Below are positions 33,680 to 43,300 of a stretch of 44,220 nucleotides of DNA, piece by piece; position 1 is the first letter of the stretch, and each line of letters begins with the position of its first letter. The notes under the pieces were generated by a model that made no database searches, was not told the origin of the DNA, and saw only the letters and a list, made by a program, of their open reading frames with translations. Position numbers and translations under genes: made by a program. Source of the stretch: Zoogloea sp. (GTDB lineage: Bacteria; Pseudomonadota; Gammaproteobacteria; Burkholderiales; Rhodocyclaceae); contig NZ_JAQVCN010000040.1 in the NCBI RefSeq assembly GCF_028689785.1, forward strand, positions 1-44,220, written 5' to 3'.

Positions 33680-35605
33680 ATGTCCCTGTTGAGAAGATTG
33701 TGGGTCAGCGTGGTGGTGGCCATGGCGGTGGTGCTCGTCGGCGCCTTTGCGGTCAGCCTGTTTACCGCGCGTAGCTACTTCGAGCAGCAATTGACAGCCC
33801 AGGCCAGCGACGGGGCGGTGTCCCTGGCTTTGTCCATGTCCCAGCAGAGCAAGGATGTGGCCACCATGGAGTTGCTGGTGACGGCGCTGTTCGACGGCGG
33901 GCATTACCGTCAGATCCGTTTCACCGATCCATCGGGGCGGGTGCTGGTTGAGCGCACGCAAGACGATACAGCCGAGGGCGTGCCCGCCTGGCTGGTGTCT
34001 CTGGTGCCCATGGAGGCCCGGACAGGGCAGGCACTGGTCAGTGATGGCTGGCGGCAGGTTGGCAACGTGAGTGTGGTCGCGGCCCGTAGCTACGCCTACC
34101 GTTCCCTATGGCGCGGGACCCTGCAATTGGGGAGCCTCATGCTGGCCATCGGACTGTTCTGGGCCATGGCAGTGTCGATGCTGCTGCGCTGGGTCCGCCG
34201 CCCCCTGGATGAGATGGCCGAGCAGGCGGAGGCCATCGGCGCCGGGCAGTTCCGGGTCATTGAGGAGCCGCGGGTCGTTGAGTTGCAGAGCATGGCCCGG
34301 GCCTTGAACCACATGTCCGAACGTATCCGCGCCCTGTTCTCCGAGCAGGCTGGCCGGATTGCCCGCCTGCGTGACGAGGGCAGTCATGACGGCGGTACCG
34401 GCCTGCTCAACCGGGCTGCTTTCAATGGTGAGCTGCGGCGAGTGCTGTCCGATCCGGACGTTGTTCCGGGGGGCTGTCTCGCCGTGCTGCGGATTGCCGA
34501 CCTGGTGGTGCTCAACCAGAAACTCGGGCGGGCCCGGACGGACGAGTGGCTGAGCGCCGTGGCTGATGCGCTGAAGGACGGCCTGGAAGCGGGGGATGAT
34601 GTGGCGCTTGGGCGCCTTGGTGGCGCCGAGTTCGGTGTGCTGGTGCCCGGCATGGGGCTGGCCGACGGGCGCGCCATGCTTGAGCGCCTGTGCAGTGTCG
34701 TCACGGCGCTGGATCTGGAAGTGGATGGCGCCCACCGCCTGCATCTGGATGCAGCCGCGGTGGCCTATAGGCGCGACGACACCCCGGGCGAACTAATGGC
34801 GCGGGTGGATTCGGCGCTGATGCGTGCCGAGGCCGAGGGCGGCATCGTGGCCGAACCCGGTGGGTCGCCTTTGCCGATCCCGGTGCCCGGGGCAGAGGGG
34901 TGGAGGGAGATGCTTGAGGGGGCCTTGGCGCGCCACGAGTTCACCCTCACCAGCTATCCGGTGCTTACCGCCGATGGCGGCCTGGTCCACCGAGAGTACA
35001 TGCTGCGCCTGCCTGCGGCGGGCGCCGTGCTGACGGCAGGACAGTTCATGCCGGCGGCAGTGCGGGTTGGTCTGGCGGCAGCCTGTGACTTGGAGGCCCT
35101 GCGCCTCGGCATCGCCCGTCTGGGCGAGTCATCCGAGCCGATCGCCATCAACGTGGCGCCCCGTTCTCTGATTGAGGCGGGTTTCCTGGACGGGCTGGAC
35201 ATCCTGCTGGCGACGGCTGGAGCGGGCGCCTCGCGAATCGCAGTGGAGGTCAGTGAGCGCGGGCTTGATGCGAGTCTGGCCGGCCTGGAGGCCCTGGCCG
35301 AGGTACTGGCGCGGCACGGCGCCCACCTGGGTATCGAGCACTTCGGCCGCCAGATGGCGGCGCTGCCGCGCCTGTACGCGCTGCGGCTGGCCTATCTGAA
35401 GCTGGACGGCAGCTTCGTTGCCAGCCTGCATGAAAACCCCGGCCATCAACGTCTGGTCAAGGCCATCGTGGATGTGGCCCACGGCCTGGAGGTGGCGGTC
35501 TACGCAGAGCAGGTCCACACCGCCGAGGAGTGGGCGGCGGCCCGCAATCTGGGAGTCGGAGGCATGACCGGCCCCGAGGCGTCGCGCCGTCTGGCGGCAG
35601 GCTGA
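33680..35605 (+). CDS. lapD: LapD-type c-di-GMP receptor (degenerate GGDEF-EAL)
   Basis: 641 residues. Order: membrane helix (9-30), periplasmic LapD/MoxY-type domain (about 31-145), second helix (about 148-170), HAMP-like linker (RWVRRPLDEMAEQAEAIGAG), GGDEF domain with GGAEF at 314-318, and EAL domain whose EAL motif is replaced by EYM at 439-441. Both enzymatic motifs are degenerate, as in P. fluorescens LapD, which binds c-di-GMP through the EAL domain and then captures LapG by its periplasmic domain. A tryptophan in a GW-containing loop (SDGWRQVGNV, W124) matches the position reported as essential for LapG capture (W125). ATG 33680 has AAGGA upstream. A frame extension to 33521 overlaps lapG and is rejected. 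Confidence 0.95.
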   Translation: MSLLRRLWVSVVVAMAVVLVGAFAVSLFTARSYFEQQLTAQASDGAVSLALSMSQQSKDVATMELLVTALFDGGHYRQIRFTDPSGRVLVERTQDDTAEGVPAWLVSLVPMEARTGQALVSDGWRQVGNVSVVAARSYAYRSLWRGTLQLGSLMLAIGLFWAMAVSMLLRWVRRPLDEMAEQAEAIGAGQFRVIEEPRVVELQSMARALNHMSERIRALFSEQAGRIARLRDEGSHDGGTGLLNRAAFNGELRRVLSDPDVVPGGCLAVLRIADLVVLNQKLGRARTDEWLSAVADALKDGLEAGDDVALGRLGGAEFGVLVPGMGLADGRAMLERLCSVVTALDLEVDGAHRLHLDAAAVAYRRDDTPGELMARVDSALMRAEAEGGIVAEPGGSPLPIPVPGAEGWREMLEGALARHEFTLTSYPVLTADGGLVHREYMLRLPAAGAVLTAGQFMPAAVRVGLAAACDLEALRLGIARLGESSEPIAINVAPRSLIEAGFLDGLDILLATAGAGASRIAVEVSERGLDASLAGLEALAEVLARHGAHLGIEHFGRQMAALPRLYALRLAYLKLDGSFVASLHENPGHQRLVKAIVDVAHGLEVAVYAEQVHTAEEWAAARNLGVGGMTGPEASRRLAAG

Positions 35606-35684
35606 ATTTCTTGGCTACCCAGCCTGATTGCGAAGACACGGCAGCGCAGCTGAACGGGCTGCGCCCCATTTCAAAATGTGGGGA
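35606..35684. other. Convergent gap lapD/MocR with a weak hairpin
   Basis: GCGCAGC (35644-35650) and GCTGCGC (35658-35664) form a 7-bp stem with a 7-nt loop; immediately after, CCCCATTT and AAATGTGGGG can form a second imperfect stem. Neither has a T-run. They are the only terminator candidates for lapD and the MocR gene. Confidence 0.4.
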
Positions 35685-37184
35685 TCAATGGCACAGCGCG
35701 TGCAGTAGCTTGGCCAGTTTTTTGATTGCGATTTCCAGTTCGTGCGGGGCATGGGCGGCAAAGCCCATCAGGAAGCCGGCCTTGTGTCGACTCGATGCAT
35801 GCAGTGCCGTCAGTCCCAGCAGGTCGATACCCATCCGGCGCGCGGATTCCACTGCGTCACGCTCGGAGATTTCGCGGATGAATACGCAGGGCATCTGCAT
35901 GCCACCAGCGGGCACATGTGCTTCCACGAAATCGGCCAGATGCTGGCGCACCAGGCGCGCCAGTACGTCGCGACGTTCAGCATAAACGGCGCGCATGGTG
36001 CGCACATGGGCGCCGAAGTGGCCGCCTTCGATGAAGCGTGCCAGGGTGAGTTGCGGAATGGGGGCACTGTGTCCGTCAAGCAAGGTGCGGGCCACGGTCA
36101 TGGGCGCCACCAGCGAGGGGGGCAATACCATGTAGCCAATGCGCAGTCCGGGAAACAGCGACTTGGTGAAGGTGCCGATGTAGATCGTCCGTTCATGGGG
36201 GTCGAGCCCTTGCACGCAGGCGGTGGGCTTTCCTGCATAGTGGAATTCGCTGTCGTAGTCGTCCTCGATGATCCACCCCTGATTTTCTCTGGCCCATTCA
36301 ATGATGGCCAGGCGCCGGTCCAGCGTAAGCGTTGCGCCAGTGGGGAACTGGTGCGATGGGGTCAGGAACACGGCCCTGGGCGGCATACCGGGCTGCTTGC
36401 TTGTCTCTAGCAGGTGCTCCACCTGCAGGCCGTCGGTGTCCATCGGCACGGGTACACATTCCAGCCCGGCGGCGTCGAAGGCCTTGCGTGCGCCATGGTA
36501 AACGGGGTCTTCGATGAAGATCCGGTCACCGGCGTCCAGCAGCACTTGGGCGCAAAGGGTCAGGGCTTGTTGCGAGCTGGTCAGCACCAGTACGCGTTCG
36601 GGCGTTGCGTGTGCCCCCCGTTCGAGACTGACGTAGTTGGCGATGGCACGCCGCAGCGGTTCCATGCCCTGGGGCGCACTATGCAGTAACGCCAGGGTGC
36701 CGTACTCCTTAAGCACCTGCCGCTCCAAGCGCTCCCAGGTCTGAAGTGGAAAGCTGCGCGTTTCCGGGACGCCGGGTGCAAATGGGCGTGGCGCCAGAAA
36801 GTCACGCACGCCACCGCTATCGAATATGGCGCTGCCTCGCTGGCTGAGGCGCAGTGCTGCCCGGCCATCCACGCCTGTTTGCCGGGGTGCGCCTCTCCTA
36901 GGCAGACGCAGAGCCCGCTCCGACACATAGCTGCCGCTGCCCACACGTCGTTCGATGAAGCCTTCAGCGTGTAGCTGGCTGTAGGCCGACTCAACCGTAT
37001 CGCGGGAAACCTCCAGTGACTGTGCCAAGGCGCGTGATGCGGGCAAAGGCCTGCCCACCTCAAGAACACCGTCGAGAATCAACTGGCGAATGGCCCGTTG
37101 GACGCGGGCATGCAGGGGCAGGGCGCCATGAGCGGGGTCACCGATCCAGGCTTTGACGGACTCCAGTTGGGCGTGCTTGAACAA
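35685..37184 (-). CDS. MocR/PdxR-type transcription regulator (GntR HTH fused to aminotransferase-like domain)
   Basis: 499 residues. The N-terminal winged helix-turn-helix of the GntR type covers about residues 22-90 (HARVQRAIRQLILDGVLEVG, LAQSLEVSRDTVESAYSQLH, GFIERRVGSGSYV). From about 130 a fold-type I aminotransferase domain follows, with the PLP-binding lysine K341 in YIGTFTKSLFPGLRIGY and the aspartate motif IIEDDYDSEFHY. MocR proteins use PLP or an amino-acid adduct as effector and usually regulate a neighbouring PLP, GABA, taurine or transporter gene; none is adjacent, so the target is unclear. The apparent start is TTG 37184, as no ATG or GTG suits. It lies between lapD and the adhesin gene. 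Confidence 0.9.
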   Translation of the reverse strand: MFKHAQLESVKAWIGDPAHGALPLHARVQRAIRQLILDGVLEVGRPLPASRALAQSLEVSRDTVESAYSQLHAEGFIERRVGSGSYVSERALRLPRRGAPRQTGVDGRAALRLSQRGSAIFDSGGVRDFLAPRPFAPGVPETRSFPLQTWERLERQVLKEYGTLALLHSAPQGMEPLRRAIANYVSLERGAHATPERVLVLTSSQQALTLCAQVLLDAGDRIFIEDPVYHGARKAFDAAGLECVPVPMDTDGLQVEHLLETSKQPGMPPRAVFLTPSHQFPTGATLTLDRRLAIIEWARENQGWIIEDDYDSEFHYAGKPTACVQGLDPHERTIYIGTFTKSLFPGLRIGYMVLPPSLVAPMTVARTLLDGHSAPIPQLTLARFIEGGHFGAHVRTMRAVYAERRDVLARLVRQHLADFVEAHVPAGGMQMPCVFIREISERDAVESARRMGIDLLGLTALHASSRHKAGFLMGFAAHAPHELEIAIKKLAKLLHALCH

Positions 37185-37385
37185 TTGGCCGGTATATTTA
37201 AAAGAAGTGGCGGGGATGTTCAGGCCATTCTAGCTCTATAGATACGTGTCACACGCGGCTCGACTGATTCGACAGGCGCCACCGTCAAGCCATGACCCCC
37301 CTGGTCAAATCCGGCTTCAAGCTCCGTGGGGTGTTTACGAGAAGCTTGAAGCCGGTGCCCTTCTTATGCCATTGCTGCACCTTGC
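37185..37385. other. Intergenic region between adhesin 3' end and MocR gene, with 13-bp inverted repeat
   Basis: 201 bp. CCGGCTTCAAGCT (37311-37323) and AGCTTGAAGCCGG (37343-37355) are perfect inverted arms around a 19-nt spacer. Located 31-75 bp after the adhesin stop on minus, they could form the 3' stem of the adhesin mRNA, but without a following T-run. The part from 37185 to 37300 presumably holds the MocR promoter; nothing clear was recognised. Confidence 0.55.
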
Positions 37386-40300
37386 TCAGTCGGCGCTTAG
37401 CTTGCCCTTGGTCAGCAGGTCCTGAATGATCTGGGCATCCGTGCTGAGGGCTCCGCTGTTGGTCAGATCCACGCCCTGCAGCACGATCTTCTGGTCGGTG
37501 GCGCCGGCGCTGAAGGTGCCGCCGGTGTAACCGCCGGTGCTGCTGATGTGCACCACAGTGTCGACACCGGACTTTTCGAAGTGCAGATAGCTGCCCAGGT
37601 TGCCCGGGTTGGTGCCGGTGTGGCTCTCGCCCTGCAGGAGGTCACCCAGGTCCAGCACATCGCCGCCACTGATGGCCGCCGCCTTGTTGAAGTCGGTGAT
37701 GGCATCGATGGCAGGCGCGCCGGCGCTGCCGGCATCGCCGAGGGACCATTTGAAGGTGTCTGAGCCGAGGCCACCGGTGAGGGTATCGTTGCCGGAGCCC
37801 CCGGAGATCAGGCTGGCTCCGCTGCCACCGATGATGGTGTCGTTGCCGGCGCCACCGTAGATGATGTCCTGGCCATCGCTGCCGGTGATGTGATCGTTGC
37901 CGTCGGTGCCGTCCAGACGTTCGCCGGTGCGCACCAGCCAGGAGCCGTTGGTGCTGCTCTCGACGATGTCCTGGAGGTCGTTGAGTACCGGGGCACTGGT
38001 GGGCGTGAAGAGAGCAAACTCGTCGGTGCCCAGGGTCTTGTAGGCACTGTCGGCCTCGCTGCTGAGTTTGACCTCGATGCGCAGGCGGGCATTGCCACCT
38101 TGTTCCCAGTACAGGATCTCGATGGGCTGCAGGCCGCTCTCCATGCTGATGCCAGTATAAGTTCGGGCGGTGGGCGACTGGATGTTGTCGAACATGGCCA
38201 CGGTCTGGCCGCCGATGTTGATGCGGAAACCGTCGTCGGCGGTGACCCGGATGTCGTAGATCCCACCGGCAACGTTCATCATGCCGACAAAGCGTAGGCC
38301 CGAGTCTGTGGTGTTGCCCAGGCCGGTGGTGGTGGTCAGTGTCGAGGCGTCCGAGCCGGTGGTGCCACCGCGCAGGAAGTTGTACAGCGCACCGGAATTG
38401 ACGGCCATGTCGGCGCCGACGGTGGGGTTATTGCCCAGGTTGCCGTTCACCGCGCTGGCTGTGGTGCTGCCGGTGGTGTAGCCAAAGCCGTAGTCGATCT
38501 TGTCGGCACTGAAGGTGGCGTCGGAGCCTGTTGCTGGGGCGGCGTTGTAGGTGCCCACCACGGTCTGGCCGCTGCGGCCGTCAACGATGGTGGTCATGTC
38601 GGAGACATGATCCAGGTTGCCCAGGGTGGTGTCGTCGGCGTGGGTGCGGGTGACGCCGCCGGTGGTCTCGTTGTAGCCGTAGTACTCTCCGGTCAGGCCG
38701 AGGCGGCTGGATTCGATGACGGTGGAGGTGCTGGTCAGCGTGACCACCTGCTCGGCCTGGCGGCTGACGTTGAAGGTCACGCTGGCCGAGGCGGTGTCGC
38801 CGTCCTTGTCGGCCAGCACGAAGTCGAAGCCATCCACGATGGGGGTGGTGACGCTGGCGCGCGGCGTGTAGTTGTAGCTGCCAGTGCTCATGTTCACCAC
38901 CAGTGTGCCGCCGTCGTCGGTGCGCACGGTGAGGAGGTGGGTGGTGGCGTTGTAGGTGCCGTTGCCGGTTCCGCCGCTCTGGGTGACGCTGGTGGCACCG
39001 GTCGGGTTGTAGGTGTAGGTCACGCCCTCGATGGTGATCGAGCTGATGTGACCGCCGTCACCACCAAAGCCCGAGGTGCCGCCCAGCAGGCCGCCGGACA
39101 GGATGTCGCCGCTGGCCGATTGGGGAATGGTGGCATGCAGAGCGTTGGAAAGCTGGGCGAAGTCAGTGATGACCGACGCGTTGAGGTCAGTCTTGGTTAG
39201 GCCGTCGTAGGCGATGGGGTTGAGCGGCCCCTGGGATGCGCCGGCACCCATGCCCAGGGCGTAGCTGGTAATGCCGTTGGCAGTCAGGAAGGCCTTCCAG
39301 GCGGTCTCGTCGGCGGTGCCGATTTCCGTGCCCGAGTTGGGAACACCGTCAGACAGGAAATAGGCCACATTCTGACCGGACGCCAGCTTGCCGGTTGATC
39401 CGTAGGCGCTCTGAGCCGCGGCGATGGCCGAGTCGAAGTTGGTTGTACCACCCAAGGTCACGTTCCCGAGCTGGGTCTTGCCAAGATCGACCGTGGTCCA
39501 GGCGGTGCCGACTGAGGTAGCTGAGCTGTTGAAGGTGACAATCCGGATGCGCACTTCACCCAGTGCGTCGTAGGTGTCGATGAGCTGGGTGAGGGCGGTG
39601 ATGGCAGATTTGAGGCGTGTGGTTCCGTCCACCCCGTCGGCGGTGTTCATGCTGCCGGAGTTGTCGAGCACGATCAGCAGGTTGGTGTCCTGAGGCGCAA
39701 TCACCACGCTCTGATTGACGTTGGAGGCCTTGGGCGCATCGTCCTCCACACGCACGACAAGAGCGCTGGTCGTGGTCGTCACGCCATCATTGACGTTGAC
39801 CCCCAGGTTGAGAGTAAGGACGTCTTCCTGGGTGGTGTCAGGGTGATCGATGGGGCCGGAGAGCTTAACCGATTGGGTGCCGTCGTTGGCGATGGTGGCG
39901 CGGATGATCTCCACGCCTCCAGCACTGCCCACCAGGGTCTGGGTGCCGCTGCCGGTCCAGGTGATGGCCACCCCGTTGGAGCTCAGCGCGGCGGTGGGGG
40001 CGGTGAGGGTGACGCTGAGGGCGTTGCCATCCACGTCGGACACGCTGATAGTGCCGCTGGCGGTGGTCTGGTTGGTGGTGTCGTTGGCACCGGTGGTGTC
40101 GGCGATACCGCCAGCCAGGCCTTCCTCGGAGACGCTCACGGTGGCCGTGCCGACCACCGGCGCGTCGTTGGTGCCGGTGACGTTGATGGTCACCGTCTTG
40201 GCGGTGCCGTCGGCGCTATGGACGCTGAAGTTGTCCTGCACCACCTCGCCCTGCTTGAGGGACTGGACGTTGGTGGCAGCGTTGTTGAGGCTGTAGCTCC

Positions 40301-43300
40301 AGCTGCCGCTGGACTGCAGGGTCAGGGTGCCGTAGGTGCCGGTGAGGGTCTGGGGCACGAAGGACGATTGGCCGGCGTCTGGATCGCTGATGGTGAGGGT
40401 GCCGCCGGCGGTGAGGGTGCCGTCTTCGGTGACATTGCCGGTGGCCACGCCGCCGATCACCGGGGCGTCATTGAGACCGTTGACCTGAATGGTCAGGGTC
40501 GTGGTGGCTGTGCCGCCGTTGCCGTCGGAGACGGTGTAGGTGAATACGTCGCTGGCCGACTGGCCCAGGGTGAGGGCCTTGGCGCTGTCGCCCGGGGTGT
40601 AGGTGTAGCTGCCGTCCTGGGCGATCAGCAGGGTGCCGAAGGCGCCGCTGACGCTGGTGCCGCCCGCCGTGACCGGTACGCTGGAGCCGCTGCCGGCAGC
40701 GATGCCGGTTACGCCCAGGGCACCGCCGTCGATGTCGGAGTCATTGGTGAGCACGCCGCCGGCCGCATTGCGGACCAGGGCCGTGTCCTGGTTGGTGCTG
40801 CCGGTATCGGCAATCGCCACGGGGGGATCGTTGACCGGGGTTACATTGATGCTGGCGGTGGCTTGGCTGGAGATGCCGCCGTTGTTGTCGGCTGCGGTGA
40901 AGTGGAAGCTGGTTTCGCCGTTCCAGTTGGCGCCGGGCTGGAAGTACAGGGTTACGGCACCGCCGGTGGTGGCGAGAGGCGTGCCGGCGGTGACCGGCTG
41001 GGTCATGGCGGCATCGCGGTAGAGGGTGCCGTTGGCAGGCAGGTCGGCCAGGGTGAGGCTGGTGACGGTGCCGTCCACATCGTTACCGGCGAGGACGACA
41101 GGGATGGGCGCAGACGGGTCTTCGGCACCGGTGGCCGTCACGTTGGCGACGGTGGGGATCTCGTTGGTGCCGAGCACGGTGACGACCACGTTGCGGGTGG
41201 TGCCGTCGGCGGTGGTGACGGTGAAGTTCTCGGTGCGGGTGTCGCCTTCCTTGAGGGCCTGGACGTTGGCCGCACTGTTGTTGAGGGTGTAGGTCCAGGT
41301 GCCGTTGGCGGCGATGGCGAAGCTGCCGTAGGTGCCGGCGGCGCTGGCCGGCGTGAAGGTGGCCGGGCTGTCCACATCGGTGGCGGTAAGGGTGCCGGTG
41401 GTGGTGAGTTGGCCGGCGGTGTCTTCCTTGACGGTGCCTGCGGCGTTGCCGGTGATCACGGCCGGGTCATTGGCGCCGATGACGGTGATGGACAGGTTGG
41501 CAGTGGCGGTCAGGCTGCCATCGCTGAGCTGGTAGGAGAAGACGTCCTGAACACTGTCGCCAGCGTTGAGGGCCTGGGCTGCGGCACCCGGGGTGTAGGT
41601 GTAGCTGCCGTCGGCATGGATCAGCAGGGTGCCGTAGGTACCGGTGAGGGTCACGCCGGAAGCGCCCGGTGCGGTGAATGCGCCGTTGGTGCCGGTGCGG
41701 ACACCGGAGACGGTGAGGCCGGTGCTGTCGATGTCGCTGTCGTTGGCGAGCACGCCGGTGGCGGCAGTGCGGCTGACCGGGTTGTCTTCGGTGGTGGTGG
41801 CGGTGTCATTGACGGCCACGGGGGCGTCGTTGACCGGGGTGACATTGATGGTGACGGTGCTGGAGGCGGTGCCGCCATTGCCGTCGGAAATGGTGTAAGT
41901 GACGACCACCGGGCCGTTGAAGTTGGCGGCGGGGTTGAAGGTGAGGGTGCCGTCGGGATTGACCGCGACCGTGCCCTTGGCCGGATCGACGGTGGCGCCG
42001 GTGACGGAGAGGGTGTCGCCTTCCGGATCGGTGTCATTGCCCAGCACGTTGACGGTGACGGGCTGGTCTTCCGGTGTGGTGGCGGTGTTGGGGTTGGCGA
42101 CGGGGGCGGTGTTGGTGCCGGAGATCGTAAGGACGAGCTGGGCCGTGTCGGTGCCTCCCTTGCCATCGGAAACGGTGTAGGTGAAGCGGTCCACCAGGGA
42201 GGCGCCGGGAGCCAGGCTGGTGACGGCACTGTTGGTGCTGTCCTGACTGTAGCTGTAGCTGCCGTCCGGGTGGATGGTCAGGGTTCCGAAGGCGCCGTTG
42301 ACGACGGTGCTGCCGGTGACTGCAGTGCTGCCTATCCGGCTGACGCTGAGGGTGTCACCGTCCAGGTCGGTGTCGAGGCCAGCCGGGTTGGTGATGACGT
42401 TGCCGGTGGCTGGGGTGGTGGCAGTCTTGCTCAGGCTGTTGGCGTCATCCAGGGCGACCGGTGCGTCATTGACCGGAGTGACGTCGATGGTGACGGTGCT
42501 GGTGGCGGTACCGCCCTTGCCGTCGGAGATGGTGTAGGTGACGACCACCGGGCCGTTGAAGTTGGCGGCGGGGTTGAAGGTGAGGGTGCCGTCGGGATTG
42601 ACTGCGACCGTGCCCTTGGCCGGATCGACGGTGGCGCCGGTGACGCTGAGGGGGTCGCCATCCGGATCGGTGTCATTGCCCAGCACATTGACGGTGACGG
42701 GCTGGTCTTCCGGCGTGGTGGCCGTATTCGGGTTGGCGACAGGGCCGTCGTTGGTGCCGATGATGGTCAGGCTGACGGTGGTGGCGGTACCGTCGGCACT
42801 CTTCACGGTGAAGGCCTCGGTGCGGGTCTCACCTTCCTTGAGAGCCTGGACGACGGGCTTGGTGTTGTCGATGGTGTAGGTCCAGGCACCCGAGGCGTTC
42901 ACACTGAAGCTGCCATAGGTGCCGGCTACATTGGTCTGGGGTTGAAAGACGGCTTCGCCAGCGTCCGGATCGACGATGGAGAGGGTGCCGGAGGCGGTGC
43001 TCTGGGCGGGGGTGTCTTCCTTGACGGTGCCACTGCCGGTGCCGAGTACGGCGGCGTCGGCTACCGGGGTAACGCTGATGCTGGCTGTGGCCTGGCTGGA
43101 GATGCCGCCGTTGTTGTCGGCTGCGGTGAAGTGGAAGCTGGTTTCGCCGTTCCAGTTGGCGCCGGGCTGGAAGTACAGGGTTACGGCACCGCCGGTGGTG
43201 GCGAGAGGCGTGCCGGCGGTGACCGGCTGGGTCATGGCGGCATCGCGGTAGAGGGTGCCGTTGGCAGGCAGGTCGGCCAGGGTGAGGCTGGTGACGGTGC

